Positions 1 through 7,516 of a DNA stretch of 9,177 nt are shown here, piece by piece (the stretch's first letter is position 1; every line of letters begins with the position of its first letter). Made by a program: the position numbers and the translations under genes. The stretch spans positions 1-9,177 of the forward strand of contig CAMAXB010000111.1 in assembly GCA_945862035.1 (NCBI GenBank), written 5' to 3'. Origin of the DNA: Opitutus sp. GAS368 (GTDB lineage Bacteria; Verrucomicrobiota; Verrucomicrobiia; Opitutales; Opitutaceae). The notes beneath the pieces are model-generated. The model was not told the DNA's origin, searched no databases, and was given only the letters and a program-made list of their open reading frames with translations.

Positions 1-57
1 CCTCCAGACCGGCCTCAACGAGGCCAGCCACATCGATCCTTTTGCGGATTGCTGTAG

Positions 58-76
58 CCGGGGTCGCTGACCCCGG
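58..76. repeat. Perfect 8-bp inverted repeat with 3-nt loop
   Basis: CCGGGGTC at 58-65 pairs perfectly with GACCCCGG at 69-76 around the loop GCT. No T-tract follows on either strand, so it is not a standard intrinsic terminator. It is one of the modules of the left-end repeat block. Confidence 0.7.
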
Positions 77-92
77 TCCGGAGTGGATCGAA

Positions 93-181
93 GGTGGAGC
101 GTCTTGCCCCCAAGACGCTGGATCGAATCGGCTGTGCCGCCGCGCCAAGCCAGCGCGTTGGAGAGGGCAACGCGCTCCACC
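93..181. repeat. Nested palindrome: outer 9-bp arms enclosing two hairpins
   Basis: Outer arms GGTGGAGCG (93-101) and CGCTCCACC (173-181) are exact reverse complements. Inside lie two further perfect 9-bp stems, AGCGTCTTG/CAAGACGCT (98-106 with 111-119) and AGCGCGTTG/CAACGCGCT (152-160 with 168-176). The inner stems overlap the outer arms, so the single strand could switch between one long outer pairing and two local hairpins. The word TGGATCGAA also occurs twice as a direct repeat (84-92 and 119-127). No function can be assigned from the sequence alone. Confidence 0.7.
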
Positions 182-285
182 TCCGGCCTCCGGCCTCCAG
201 CCCTCCAGACCGGCCTCCGCGAGGCCAGCTGCACCGACGGCGGAGCACGGGCGCGGAAACCCGAAATCTGAAACTGGAAACCTGA

Positions 286-858
286 GCTTCGAAGCAGGTG
301 CGGGGTGTGGTCGAGACAAGGGTATCGATCGGATGAGGCGATCATGATTAGCCGCAGTTCGGGCCTGATGGCGATGCGTGGTGCCTTGGAAACGAAATTC
401 GTGCCTTGGGGTATTGAAACACGCAGACCCTGCCGCTTCAGCCACCGAGGAATTTCCGGTAGGACCGAAGGGGGTTGACGAGGCCGCACGCCCGGGAGAA
501 AACGTTTTAGCGCTTTCGGCTCTCTCCGAAGGTGCTGCGCGCCCAAACCCCTCCGCGCCACGGCCCGAATCTGGAACCCCCCTCCTCTCATGCTCCGAGG
601 CCTCTGCCGCACTTTTCAAGCGCCTTCTGGGCGCAACCGCATCGCCTCCTCCGCCAACCAGCGCATGCCCTTGCGCGGATGGGACGATGGCAGCGAGTCG
701 ACCGCTCGCGAATGGATCGACCCTTGCCTCGCGCTCGAAAAAGCCTGCGCGGAGCCAGCGGGCGTGCCGGCAGAACCGCCTTCCGCTTGACTGATCCTGC
801 CAAAAGAAAGCGATCCAAACCAATCCGGCCTCCGGCCACATCCTGACCATAAACCACA
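286..858. other. Gene-free stretch, no recognisable content
   Basis: Open frames exist here on both strands, but their translations are rich in Arg, Pro, Ala and Ser in the way expected of random GC-rich DNA. None shows a recognisable domain, and several overlapping frames are open at once. I find no tRNA-like fold, no clear terminator and no convincing sigma-70 promoter for the gene starting at 859. The 5' part (to about 480) is less GC-biased than the rest. A decayed gene in 540-800 cannot be excluded. Confidence 0.5.
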
Positions 859-2031
859 ATGAAAAAAGTACGTCATCAGCTTGCCGGAGCCGGCTTTGCT
901 CTCGTTGCCAGCCTGTTCATGATCTCGTCCGCCGCCAACGCCGGGGCGGCGTCCTCGTCCAACCCCATTCAACATGTCACTGTTTTCCAGCAGGATGGCC
1001 GATTTGCCGGGTGGCCGGCCAATAATGGAATGTGGATCTGGGGCGACGAAATCCTCGTCGGTTTCGTCCTCGCTGACCATCAGCAGAGACAGGGGCACAC
1101 TTATGACGAAGCAACCTCTCACTACAAATACGCCCGAAGCCGGGACGGCGGCCTGACCTGGAGCATTGAAGACGCCCGCGAAGCGGGGCAAACCGCGTGG
1201 ACTTACCAGAACCAGATTCGTGAAAAGTCGGACGTTGGCAGCTTGAAGCAACCGATTGATTTTTCACACCCGGACCTGGTATTTACCCTTTCGCGGGAGG
1301 ACAATAATGTCGGACCCTCGCTCTTTTATTATTCCTACAACCGAGGCGTGCGCTGGAATGGGCCGTACCGGCTGCCCAATCTCAACACGCCGGGAGTCGC
1401 CGCGCGCACCGACTACATCGTCAACGGAAAACACGAGCTCGTGGCATTCCTGACCATTGCAAAGCAGAACAAGAGGGAGGGCCGGGTGGCGATGTTCAAG
1501 ACCATCGATGGCGGTGTGACCTGGGAGAACAGGGCATGGCTGGGAGAGGAGCCGGAGGCTTTCGACATCATGCCGTCCTCCGTTCGTCTATCGCCCACCG
1601 AGATCCTGACCACGATCCGGGGAAGAGAAACGAACCCGCGAAGGGATTTCATCAAGGCGTTTCATTCCAAGGACAACGGCGACTCGTGGCAGGCATTGCC
1701 CGAGCCGGTCGTCGATACCGGAGCGGGCGGTTCACCTCCTGCGCTCGTCAAGATGAGTGATGGCAGGCTTGCGCTGGCCTATACGTTCAGAAGCCAATAT
1801 GGCTCCCGGGTCTGCCTGCGACTGAGTTCCGATGGAGGCCGAACCTGGAGTCATGAGATACCGCTGCGGATGGGCGACGGAGCCACCAACGACATTGGCT
1901 ATCCGCGAATGGTTCAGAGGCCCGATGGCAAGCTCGTCATCACCTACTATTGGAACCACGCGGTGCTGGCTGAAGAAAAACCCTACAGGTACATCGCCGG
2001 AACCATCGTGGATCCCTCGCGGTGGAAGTAA
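859..2031 (+). CDS. Secreted sialidase-like (BNR/Asp-box) beta-propeller protein
   Basis: A 390-residue protein of the sialidase-like superfamily. It starts with a Sec signal peptide: basic MKKVRHQ, a hydrophobic stretch at about residues 9-25 and an Ala-X-Ala site (ANA) with likely cleavage after residue 28, so it should act in the periplasm or outside the cell. Four Asp-boxes of the S/T-x-D-x-G-x-T/S-W type are visible: SRDGGLTW (94-101), TIDGGVTW (215-222), SKDNGDSW (270-277) and SSDGGRTW (323-330). A degenerate one is SYNRGVRW (159-166). This spacing fits the blades of a six-bladed propeller. Such proteins hydrolyse sialic acids or act on other glycans; I cannot confirm the full catalytic Arg triad, Tyr and Glu, so exo-sialidase activity is unproven. 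The ATG at 859 is chosen because the signal peptide starts there; no Shine-Dalgarno sequence precedes it. It stands alone, converging on the phototrophy cluster, with no obvious functional link to it. Confidence 0.85.
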   Translation: MKKVRHQLAGAGFALVASLFMISSAANAGAASSSNPIQHVTVFQQDGRFAGWPANNGMWIWGDEILVGFVLADHQQRQGHTYDEATSHYKYARSRDGGLTWSIEDAREAGQTAWTYQNQIREKSDVGSLKQPIDFSHPDLVFTLSREDNNVGPSLFYYSYNRGVRWNGPYRLPNLNTPGVAARTDYIVNGKHELVAFLTIAKQNKREGRVAMFKTIDGGVTWENRAWLGEEPEAFDIMPSSVRLSPTEILTTIRGRETNPRRDFIKAFHSKDNGDSWQALPEPVVDTGAGGSPPALVKMSDGRLALAYTFRSQYGSRVCLRLSSDGGRTWSHEIPLRMGDGATNDIGYPRMVQRPDGKLVITYYWNHAVLAEEKPYRYIAGTIVDPSRWK

Positions 2032-2138
2032 GTGAGCGGGAGGCATCGCGAGCGCCCCAGTGTGCGGGGCATGACGAGCCGGGAAAGGGCCCTCAGAGGT
2101 TTGCAGCAGTCGCCTCCACTGCAGACCGGCTCACCCGA
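2032..2138. terminator. Convergent intergenic gap with two small hairpins, possible bidirectional terminator
   Basis: The sialidase-like gene (+) and blh (-) end facing each other here. Two short stems are present: GCCCC/GGGGC (2054-2058 with 2066-2070) and GCAGT/ACTGC (2106-2110 with 2118-2122). Neither is followed by a T-run on either strand, so a classical intrinsic terminator is not supported. They are listed only because this is where both transcripts must end; Rho-dependent termination is equally possible. Confidence 0.25.
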
Positions 2139-3029
2139 TCAAGGGAGCGGAGAAGGCCCCTTTTTCCACCCGGAAAGCCGGACTTGTTCCACCAACGCCA
2201 TATGCGGGACGGTCAGAGCAGCGAGGCCGACGAAGACCAACTGAATGATGCGGGCATCAAGGGAAATTTCGTCGAGAAAATACCAAGCGAGGACAGAACC
2301 GCCGAGGACCCCCAGCATCGGTAGAAGGGTGGCGGTGAAGAGCTGGGGGAGGGATGATCGGCCAGAATACTCCATTGATCGGAGGATGTGTCGGGCGCTG
2401 TGCATGCCGCAGAAAAAGACGACAAAGGAAATGAGCGGCGGGGCAACGATCGCGAGCACGCCGACCGATCCTAGTTCTACCGCGGCTAACCAATCCGACC
2501 GCACGCGTTCCAGAAGGGCAAAGATGAGGCCGGCAAGCCAAGGCCAGGCGAGCAGGCTAAGCCATGGCACGATGATCGCGGCAGACTTCTCTCCAGCGAG
2601 AAGCGCGAAGAGTCGTGTGACGTCTTCCGAGTGAAGCAAAGCGGGAAAGACTAAAATCGCCCCGCCGTAAAGGGCGCGTGCGGGCCAGGGAGTTCCAGGA
2701 GGAGGATCGCCGGAAAAGTGGACGGCCGAGATGATGAGGAATCCGGCAAGAAACAACGCAGGTTGAAGGAGCCATAGGCCAACCACAAAACCGGAAAGGA
2801 ACAGATAGATTGCGCCAAACCCGAGCCAGCCTCCAATTGTCCGTATTCCGTAAAGTCGGTGGGCGAAAAGGGTATCGAGGGCGCCGTGAGGTACGCCCAG
2901 GACGACGATGAGGGAGGCGACAACAACCAGTTCGATTCGCTCGTCAAGTCGCCCAAGGACCAATGACGCCGCCGTGAGGAAAACGGCGCTGAGGCTAAAG
3001 ACCAGCCCTTGGACTCTTTGTGCTTTCAT
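2139..3029 (-). CDS. blh: Beta-carotene 15,15'-dioxygenase, Brp/Blh family
   Basis: Membrane enzyme that cleaves beta-carotene centrally with O2 into two molecules of retinal, the rhodopsin chromophore. The 296 residues form several hydrophobic helices. The family's iron-binding histidine motifs are visible: GVPHGALD (H48), SAVHFSGD (H104) and CGMHSARH (H210 and H214), plus TVPHMAL (H276). The spacings (56, 106 and 4 residues) match those between the four Fe-ligand histidines described for a marine Blh (57, 110 and 4). The length is usual for the family. Its ATG overlaps the crtY stop codon by 4 nt (ATGA, 3026-3029), implying translational coupling. It is the last gene of the cluster, as the final enzyme of the pathway. 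No Shine-Dalgarno sequence is visible. Identification as Blh rather than the related Brp is by context; both names denote one family. Confidence 0.93.
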   Translation of the reverse strand: MKAQRVQGLVFSLSAVFLTAASLVLGRLDERIELVVVASLIVVLGVPHGALDTLFAHRLYGIRTIGGWLGFGAIYLFLSGFVVGLWLLQPALFLAGFLIISAVHFSGDPPPGTPWPARALYGGAILVFPALLHSEDVTRLFALLAGEKSAAIIVPWLSLLAWPWLAGLIFALLERVRSDWLAAVELGSVGVLAIVAPPLISFVVFFCGMHSARHILRSMEYSGRSSLPQLFTATLLPMLGVLGGSVLAWYFLDEISLDARIIQLVFVGLAALTVPHMALVEQVRLSGWKKGPSPLP

Positions 3030-4204
3030 CCGGCGCGGCCCCCGGGGAACAGAGCGGATAAAGCGGGCAGACTACGGGTCATTTCGCGCAGGAAAGGTCC
3101 GGCTGGTAATGCCCAAACGATGGCCGCGTAGTCAGCCAAGGTCGGGCGGTCATTCATAAACCGGATCATATGCCCGGAGTCTTTGATCGCAAACAACCTT
3201 AGAAAGAGTTCGGGAGCGGCTTCGGGTTTGGCCCGGAGAACGCGGAGAAAGAGACGATCCATCGACCGAAGGAGCCACGGGTCGGGGGCATGCGCCTTCG
3301 GCGGGAGTCCTGCCATTAGCGCGGCGGCGCAGTCTTCCGCCCATCGTTGAATGCGCTGGAAGGCGAAGCCGGAGGCGGACCGCACCCCCCCCCGGGCCAC
3401 GCCGACGCGGACATAGGTAGGGTCCGTCAGGGGAGCGGGCGTGGCCTGTCCCATCGGCAGCGTGCCGTGTTCGGTGCGCAGCACAGAGAAGCCTGCTCCT
3501 CCTACCTGTTGGCGAACCAGGTGCTCCAACCGAGCCGCCAGATCGCTCGGACCGAGTGGCTTGGGGGCGAAGACGGTGGCTTCAATGAGCGCGCGCTGTT
3601 TTGAGAACGGGAGAAGATAGAGGAAGGCGATTGTTCCCTCACAACCTGCGGAAAAGTCCATCAGAGTGGCGCAATCGGGATCGAAGCGAGCCGTCTCGCA
3701 CGTCACTTCCTGGCCCAAGAACGATTGCCACAAAATTGCGGACTCGCGCTCGGGGCGCGGCGGAGGGCGGGTGTCGATGATCTGCTTTGCGTATCGAACC
3801 TGGGTGCTCGTCTCAATCCGCCAGCGCTGGTCCTCCTTTCGCGGCTCAGAAATGACGGTCTCGTTCAGCGCGAGCTCAATTCGCGGAGTCTGCGCAATCG
3901 CCCGGACAGCGGCCGCGTAGAATAGGTCTGACGGTATCATTTGATAAGGTACCGCGCGGCAGTCGACCGTGACCCGGGTTTGACAGTCAGCGACCGCGAG
4001 CGAGCTCCAGCGGTGCTGGGCGAGATGGCGCAGACGAGTATCGTCATCAGCCCAGAAACACCAGGTCCGGTCCGGCACGTAGAGAGCGCGCTCCTCGAGC
4101 ACGACGACCTTCGGGCCTTTCGCACCCGACTCTGCGAGCCGCATGGCTAGACTTAAGCCGGCGCACCCGCCGCCGAGGATGGCAACGTCGCTATCGGGGT
4201 GCAT
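3026..4204 (-). CDS. crtY: Lycopene beta-cyclase, CrtY type
   Basis: A 392-residue FAD-dependent cyclase that converts lycopene to beta-carotene by closing both ends. An N-terminal dinucleotide-binding motif AILGGGCAGLS lies at about residues 8-18, followed by an acidic beta-2 end (VVVLEE), the family motif RTWCFW, a DTRP segment and FLYLLPFSKQRALIEATVF. The usual MDFR motif reads MDFS here. The C-terminal part (FLRLFAIKDSGHMIRFMND) is also typical. The open frame extends upstream to 4300, but the first 32 residues lie inside crtB and carry no homology-like features. The ATG at 4204 places the FAD motif at the normal distance. It overlaps the crtB stop by 14 nt and ends in a 4-nt overlap with blh. 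A run of nine G residues on the coding strand (3385-3393, residues Arg271-Val274) is a possible slippage site. Confidence 0.92.
   Translation of the reverse strand: MHPDSDVAILGGGCAGLSLAMRLAESGAKGPKVVVLEERALYVPDRTWCFWADDDTRLRHLAQHRWSSLAVADCQTRVTVDCRAVPYQMIPSDLFYAAAVRAIAQTPRIELALNETVISEPRKEDQRWRIETSTQVRYAKQIIDTRPPPRPERESAILWQSFLGQEVTCETARFDPDCATLMDFSAGCEGTIAFLYLLPFSKQRALIEATVFAPKPLGPSDLAARLEHLVRQQVGGAGFSVLRTEHGTLPMGQATPAPLTDPTYVRVGVARGGVRSASGFAFQRIQRWAEDCAAALMAGLPPKAHAPDPWLLRSMDRLFLRVLRAKPEAAPELFLRLFAIKDSGHMIRFMNDRPTLADYAAIVWALPAGPFLREMTRSLPALSALFPGGRAG
3385..3393 (-). repeat. G9 homopolymer inside crtY
   Basis: Nine C on the plus strand, hence nine G on the coding strand of crtY, spanning codons CGG GGG GGG GTG (Arg-Gly-Gly-Val). 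Poly-G tracts of this length are known contingency sites in some bacteria. One base gained or lost would shift the frame and remove about the last 120 residues of the cyclase. The present reading is intact. Confidence 0.9.
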
Positions 4205-5135
4205 GGATCGTTTCAATACCAGGGAGTCCGCGCAACGTGTCATGCAGGCTGGCGTCGTGTCCCGACGGTTTGCGCCAAAAGAACCTCTGGCATGGTGCAC
4301 TGATCAAGGCATGCGCGGTTAACGCCGCCTTTCGTCCGTCTGAGACCACGATTCGACGATCCCAGAAAACAGAACCCTGTGCTCTCAATCTCGTGCCGAT
4401 GGCACGGTAGACACGGCCCGCGACTAAAATCCCGCTGCGGGCCCGGAGCGGCAGATAGGATATTCCAATTTCACCGCTGGTATAGTGTCGATCCGCACGA
4501 TTCAGCAAATCCTCCACCACCGCACGGAGCTGGAGTCGCCTCGCGGGGAGGGGCTTGATCAACTCCTCCGGCGCCAGATCGCCGATGAGGGACGCTGGAA
4601 GATAGCGGCGATTCGCGGCAGCGTCCGTTGCGATATCCCGACAGATATTTGTCAACTGCATGGCGATCCCCAGGTCGATGGCGTGGGCGAACGCCCCCCG
4701 GTCGGATACATCGAGCACACCGCACATCATCACTCCGACCGTGCCGGCTACCCGGTAGCAGTACTGAAGCAGGGCGGCTTCATCCGGGCAGCGTACAGGA
4801 TCCAAATCAGAAAGCAGCCCCTTCACCAACTCGACGGCGATCAGCGGAGAAATGCGACACTCGTGCATGAGATCGATCCCGTCTTGAATCATGGGATCCG
4901 CGGAAAGCCCCGCGGCGATCTCCCGGCTTGCCGCGCCAAGTTTTACCCGGGCTTCTTCCATCGAGGTGGCTTCATCTGCGAGATCATCAAGGTAACGGCA
5001 AAATCCGTAGAGGCGGGTTGCTCTGGCTGCAGGGACCGGGCCCAACAAGCGGCGCGCCCAGAAAAAGCTCCGTCCTTTTCGCGCGAGTGCGGTTTCGGCT
5101 GCGGCCCAAGCAAGGTTGTTCGTCGTCGTACTCAC
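4191..5135 (-). CDS. crtB: Phytoene synthase
   Basis: A 314-residue squalene/phytoene synthase family enzyme that condenses two geranylgeranyl diphosphates to phytoene. The two Asp-rich Mg-diphosphate motifs are present: YLDDLADE (D50, D51, D54) and ICRDIATD (D167, D171). The conserved GTVGVMM segment (about 131-137) and QLTNICRD also fit the family. FCRYLDD near the first motif and the Arg-Tyr-Leu-Pro after the second are family-typical. The start is GTG, overlapping the crtI stop in a GTGA junction (5132-5135); the open frame begins there and needs no extension. No Shine-Dalgarno sequence precedes it, so translation probably depends on termination-reinitiation after crtI. Its 3' end overlaps crtY by 14 nt. 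Squalene synthase is excluded by neighbours rather than by sequence. Confidence 0.94.
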   Translation of the reverse strand: MSTTTNNLAWAAAETALARKGRSFFWARRLLGPVPAARATRLYGFCRYLDDLADEATSMEEARVKLGAASREIAAGLSADPMIQDGIDLMHECRISPLIAVELVKGLLSDLDPVRCPDEAALLQYCYRVAGTVGVMMCGVLDVSDRGAFAHAIDLGIAMQLTNICRDIATDAAANRRYLPASLIGDLAPEELIKPLPARRLQLRAVVEDLLNRADRHYTSGEIGISYLPLRARSGILVAGRVYRAIGTRLRAQGSVFWDRRIVVSDGRKAALTAHALISAPCQRFFWRKPSGHDASLHDTLRGLPGIETIHAPR

Positions 5136-6607
5136 GCGGAAGATGCAGCCGGGATGAGGGCATCCAGGACCTTGGCCGAGCAGAGCACGCCGGGCAGTCC
5201 GGCGCCCGGATGGGTCCCGGCACCGGTAAGGTAGAGATTGCGAATACCCTCGGCTTGGTTGTGAAAGCGGAACCAGGCTGACTGACGAAAGAGCGGAGCC
5301 ACGGAAAACCCTGCCCCGTGCACGCTCAGGTAATCCTGGGCAAAATCATCCGGCGTTTTATAAAAATCGGCGGTAATCGCCGCGCTCAATCCTGGTAAGA
5401 TCGTGCGATCCAACGCGGCCACGATCCGGTTGCGCAAACGGGGTCCTTCGACGGACCAATCGATTTTCGCTTGCTGGTTCGGCACGGGGCAAAGCACGTA
5501 AAAGCTCTCGCACCCGGGAGGAGCAAAGCTCGGGTCCGTCGCGGTCGGACGATGCAGGTAAAGGGAGAAATCGTCGGCGAGAATTTTGCGGTGAAAGATA
5601 TCGCGGAGGAGTTCGCGGTAGCGCGGACCCATCCAAATGGTGTGATGCGCGACACCCGGATACGTTCGCGTCGTCCCAAAATAGAGCACAAAAAGCCCCA
5701 TGGAGTAATGTGCGCCCGCTAGTTTTAACCGGCTCGCGATACTCTGCTGCGCGGGCGAAATCATCGTGCGGTAGAGATGAGCGGCGTCGGCGTTTGAGAC
5801 CACGACGTCAGCTTCCAGCTGGGTTCCGTCTTCCAGGCGAACGCCCGTGGCCCGACCGCTCGCGATGACAACCGAATCCACCGAGGTCCCGAGTTGAGTC
5901 TCCACGCCATGTCGCTTCAGCAACCCCCCGAGTGCGGCCGTGACTGCACCGGTTCCGCCCATGGCAAAGTGCACGCCGTAGGCACGCTCGAGGAAATGGA
6001 TCAGCCCGTAGATGCTTGTTGTATCAAAGGGGTTGCCTCCAACCAACAGAGGTTGAATCGAAAATGCCTGACGCAGCTTTTCGCTGCGTAGGTGGCGCTT
6101 TACCATGCTCCAGACCGTCTCGTAGTTGCGCAATCCAACCAGGCGCGGGACCTGCTTGAGCATGGTCGAGAAGCGATGGAAGGGCTGAGCGGAAAGCTGG
6201 GTGAAGCCTACGTCAAAAATGTGGCGCGAGTGCGCGAGAAGGGCGAGATAGCCGTCGCGATCACGCGGCTCGATCCGGCTGATTTCGGCGAGAGTTTGCT
6301 CCAGCGTGCCGCCGTAATCGAAGTGGTCACCATCAGAAAACTCGAAGCGATACCACGGTGTGAGCGGCACTAACTGGAGGGAGTCCTCCATCCGCTCGCC
6401 AAACAGGTTGAACAGTTCTTCGAGAAGGAACGGTGCTGTGATCACCGTGGGCCCGGCGTCGTGCCGGAAGCCATCCCGGACATAGACTTGCGCCCGACCG
6501 CCGATCATCTCGCACCGGTCGATCAGGCGAACTCCGTAGCCTTTTGCGCGTAAGCGCAGCGCCGCCGCGATTCCCCCAAAGCCGGCCCCGATGACAATTG
6601 CCTGCAT
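5132..6607 (-). CDS. crtI: Phytoene desaturase, CrtI type
   Basis: A 491-residue FAD enzyme that desaturates phytoene stepwise, expected to give lycopene here because crtY follows. The N-terminus begins directly with the FAD-binding motif IVIGAGFGG (residues 4-12), followed by the family signature MIGGRAQVY and the GFRHDAGPTVI segment. The C-terminus carries the CrtI signature GAGTHPGAGLPGVL (from residue 462), with VLCSAK where many homologues have VLGSAK. Length is normal for bacterial CrtI. The ATG at 6607 is 17 nt downstream of the crtE stop. The gap contains a small CTCGG/CCGAG hairpin (6609-6613 with 6620-6624) abutting the start codon, which could affect initiation. The product number (three or four desaturation steps) cannot be read from sequence; a 4-step enzyme is inferred from context. 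Confidence 0.95.
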   Translation of the reverse strand: MQAIVIGAGFGGIAAALRLRAKGYGVRLIDRCEMIGGRAQVYVRDGFRHDAGPTVITAPFLLEELFNLFGERMEDSLQLVPLTPWYRFEFSDGDHFDYGGTLEQTLAEISRIEPRDRDGYLALLAHSRHIFDVGFTQLSAQPFHRFSTMLKQVPRLVGLRNYETVWSMVKRHLRSEKLRQAFSIQPLLVGGNPFDTTSIYGLIHFLERAYGVHFAMGGTGAVTAALGGLLKRHGVETQLGTSVDSVVIASGRATGVRLEDGTQLEADVVVSNADAAHLYRTMISPAQQSIASRLKLAGAHYSMGLFVLYFGTTRTYPGVAHHTIWMGPRYRELLRDIFHRKILADDFSLYLHRPTATDPSFAPPGCESFYVLCPVPNQQAKIDWSVEGPRLRNRIVAALDRTILPGLSAAITADFYKTPDDFAQDYLSVHGAGFSVAPLFRQSAWFRFHNQAEGIRNLYLTGAGTHPGAGLPGVLCSAKVLDALIPAASSA

Positions 6608-6624
6608 TCTCGGTGAACCCCGAG
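6608..6624 (-). promoter_or_regulatory. Small hairpin at the crtE-crtI junction
   Basis: The 17-nt spacer between crtE and crtI is nearly filled by a perfect 5-bp inverted repeat (CTCGG, 6-nt loop, CCGAG) ending one or two bases before the crtI ATG. It could mask or position the ribosome. Short enough to be chance, so low confidence. Confidence 0.3.
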
Positions 6625-7506
6625 CTACAGGCGCTCATTCAGAACTTGGGCAAATTTCCCCAGTAGCTCCCCGGCTCCGAGCGGCAGCCGGGCGGCCGCC
6701 TCACTGGAAAATTTCAAGTGACGTGACGCAATTTCGGTCGCCAGACAAGTGGCCTCTTCCAAGGTGCGCCCAGCCTGAAGCACGTTCAGGATATTGAGCG
6801 AGAGCGGGCCATCGATTCCCACATCTTGGAGATCGTCGATGATTTGGTAGCCGATGCCAAATGACTCGGCCGCCTCTTGGGCCAGACCCAAGGTATCGCG
6901 TACCCCTGCACCGAGAAGAGCCAGCTCCAGCGGGAGGCTGAGGAGGGCACCGGATTTACCGGCGACGATTGCCTCGTATTGGGCCAGTTCAGTTACCGGT
7001 CGGTTGCGCGCGGATAGATCGCAGCATTGTCCTTGGATTACTCGAGCAACCCGCCGATGAAACAGACGAAGCATTTCGCCAATGACTGCGGAGCGGGAAA
7101 ACTGGGCGATCGCCGCGTAGGACGCTGAAAGGAGCAAATCTCCAGTGAGGACGGCGACGTCGGGTCCGCGGGCGGCGAAGATCGTGGGAACCCCGCGACG
7201 GAGCATTGCAGCATCCTGAAGATCGTCATGGACCAAGGAGGCATTGTGGAGGAGTTCCACCGCCGCGCCAAGGACCACTGAATCGCTTTTCGATAACCCC
7301 ACCCTCATGCCAGCCTCAAGCCCAAGCCTGGCTCGAACCCGATTGCCACCGGATGAGAGGTGGGCCAGCGCGGCTTGAGCGACACTGGAGTCGAGTGGGG
7401 AGGAGGGGTCAGCGACGACCTCCGCCATCAGGCATTCAATCTCCGAGCAATGCGCTTTCGTCGAAAGATCAGCGACCGAACCAGCGAGGTGGGTGGGGGC
7501 GCTCAT
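6625..7506 (-). CDS. crtE: Geranylgeranyl diphosphate synthase (polyprenyl synthetase family)
   Basis: A 293-residue trans-prenyltransferase that extends allylic diphosphates with IPP, here expected to make C20 geranylgeranyl diphosphate for CrtB. Both Asp-rich motifs are visible: HDDLQD (D94, D95, D98) followed by the Arg pair in MLRRG (R103-R104), and IIDDLQD (D224, D225, D228). GQCCDL (159-164) and AGKSGAL (K184) are further family blocks. Two oddities: the usual GGKR motif that contacts IPP reads GGNR (53-56), and the first Asp motif is the short DDxxD form rather than the DDxxxxD form common in bacterial CrtE. Residues 4-5 before it are small (Ala89, Ser90), so the sequence alone does not fix product length; GGPP is inferred from the cluster. 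No Shine-Dalgarno sequence; a strong hairpin ends 16 nt before the ATG at 7506. Confidence 0.9.
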   Translation of the reverse strand: MSAPTHLAGSVADLSTKAHCSEIECLMAEVVADPSSPLDSSVAQAALAHLSSGGNRVRARLGLEAGMRVGLSKSDSVVLGAAVELLHNASLVHDDLQDAAMLRRGVPTIFAARGPDVAVLTGDLLLSASYAAIAQFSRSAVIGEMLRLFHRRVARVIQGQCCDLSARNRPVTELAQYEAIVAGKSGALLSLPLELALLGAGVRDTLGLAQEAAESFGIGYQIIDDLQDVGIDGPLSLNILNVLQAGRTLEEATCLATEIASRHLKFSSEAAARLPLGAGELLGKFAQVLNERL

Positions 7507-7516
7507 GGATAGGACG

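Larger units (their letters stand above)
1..285. repeat. Intergenic block of nested palindromes and a direct repeat
   Basis: No gene is supported here. The block consists of short inverted repeats. A 28-bp unit at 1-28 recurs at 202-229 with 26 of 28 bases identical, and each copy contains a GGCCTC/GAGGCC hairpin whose loop carries the differences. A hairpin with 8-bp arms (CCGGGGTC, loop GCT) lies at 58-76. A hairpin with 9-bp arms (AGCGTCTTG, loop CCCC) lies at 98-119, and another with 9-bp arms (AGCGCGTTG, 7-nt loop) at 152-176. The last two are enclosed by outer arms GGTGGAGCG (93-101) and CGCTCCACC (173-181). Loops and unpaired parts differ while stems are perfect, which suggests selection on structure or copying of a repeat family. 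The following stretch to about 285 is a purine-rich run of short GAAAC/GAAATC-like words. I infer a dispersed intergenic repeat of the REP/BIME kind; membership in a genome-wide family cannot be shown from one window. Confidence 0.7.

Noticed and set aside
1..230. CRISPR array from the repeated 28-bp unit
   Set aside because: Only two copies, about 200 bp apart, with structured palindromes rather than unique spacers of constant length, and no cas genes.
378..794. Open frame of 138 codons on the plus strand before the sialidase-like gene
   Set aside because: Composition is Ala/Pro/Ser/Arg-rich with no domain, and the other frames are open over the same stretch, as in random GC-rich DNA.
616..1251. 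Open frame of 211 codons on the minus strand
   Set aside because: It overlaps the signal peptide and first Asp-box of the sialidase-like gene on the other strand and has no recognisable motif.
4205..4300. Longer start for crtY adding 32 residues
   Set aside because: The added segment lies entirely within crtB and precedes an FAD motif that already sits at the normal distance from the ATG at 4204.
4485..5234. Open frame of 249 codons on the plus strand
   Set aside because: It lies antisense to crtB and the end of crtI, whose motifs are unambiguous; its translation shows no domain and is a shadow of the GC-rich coding strand.
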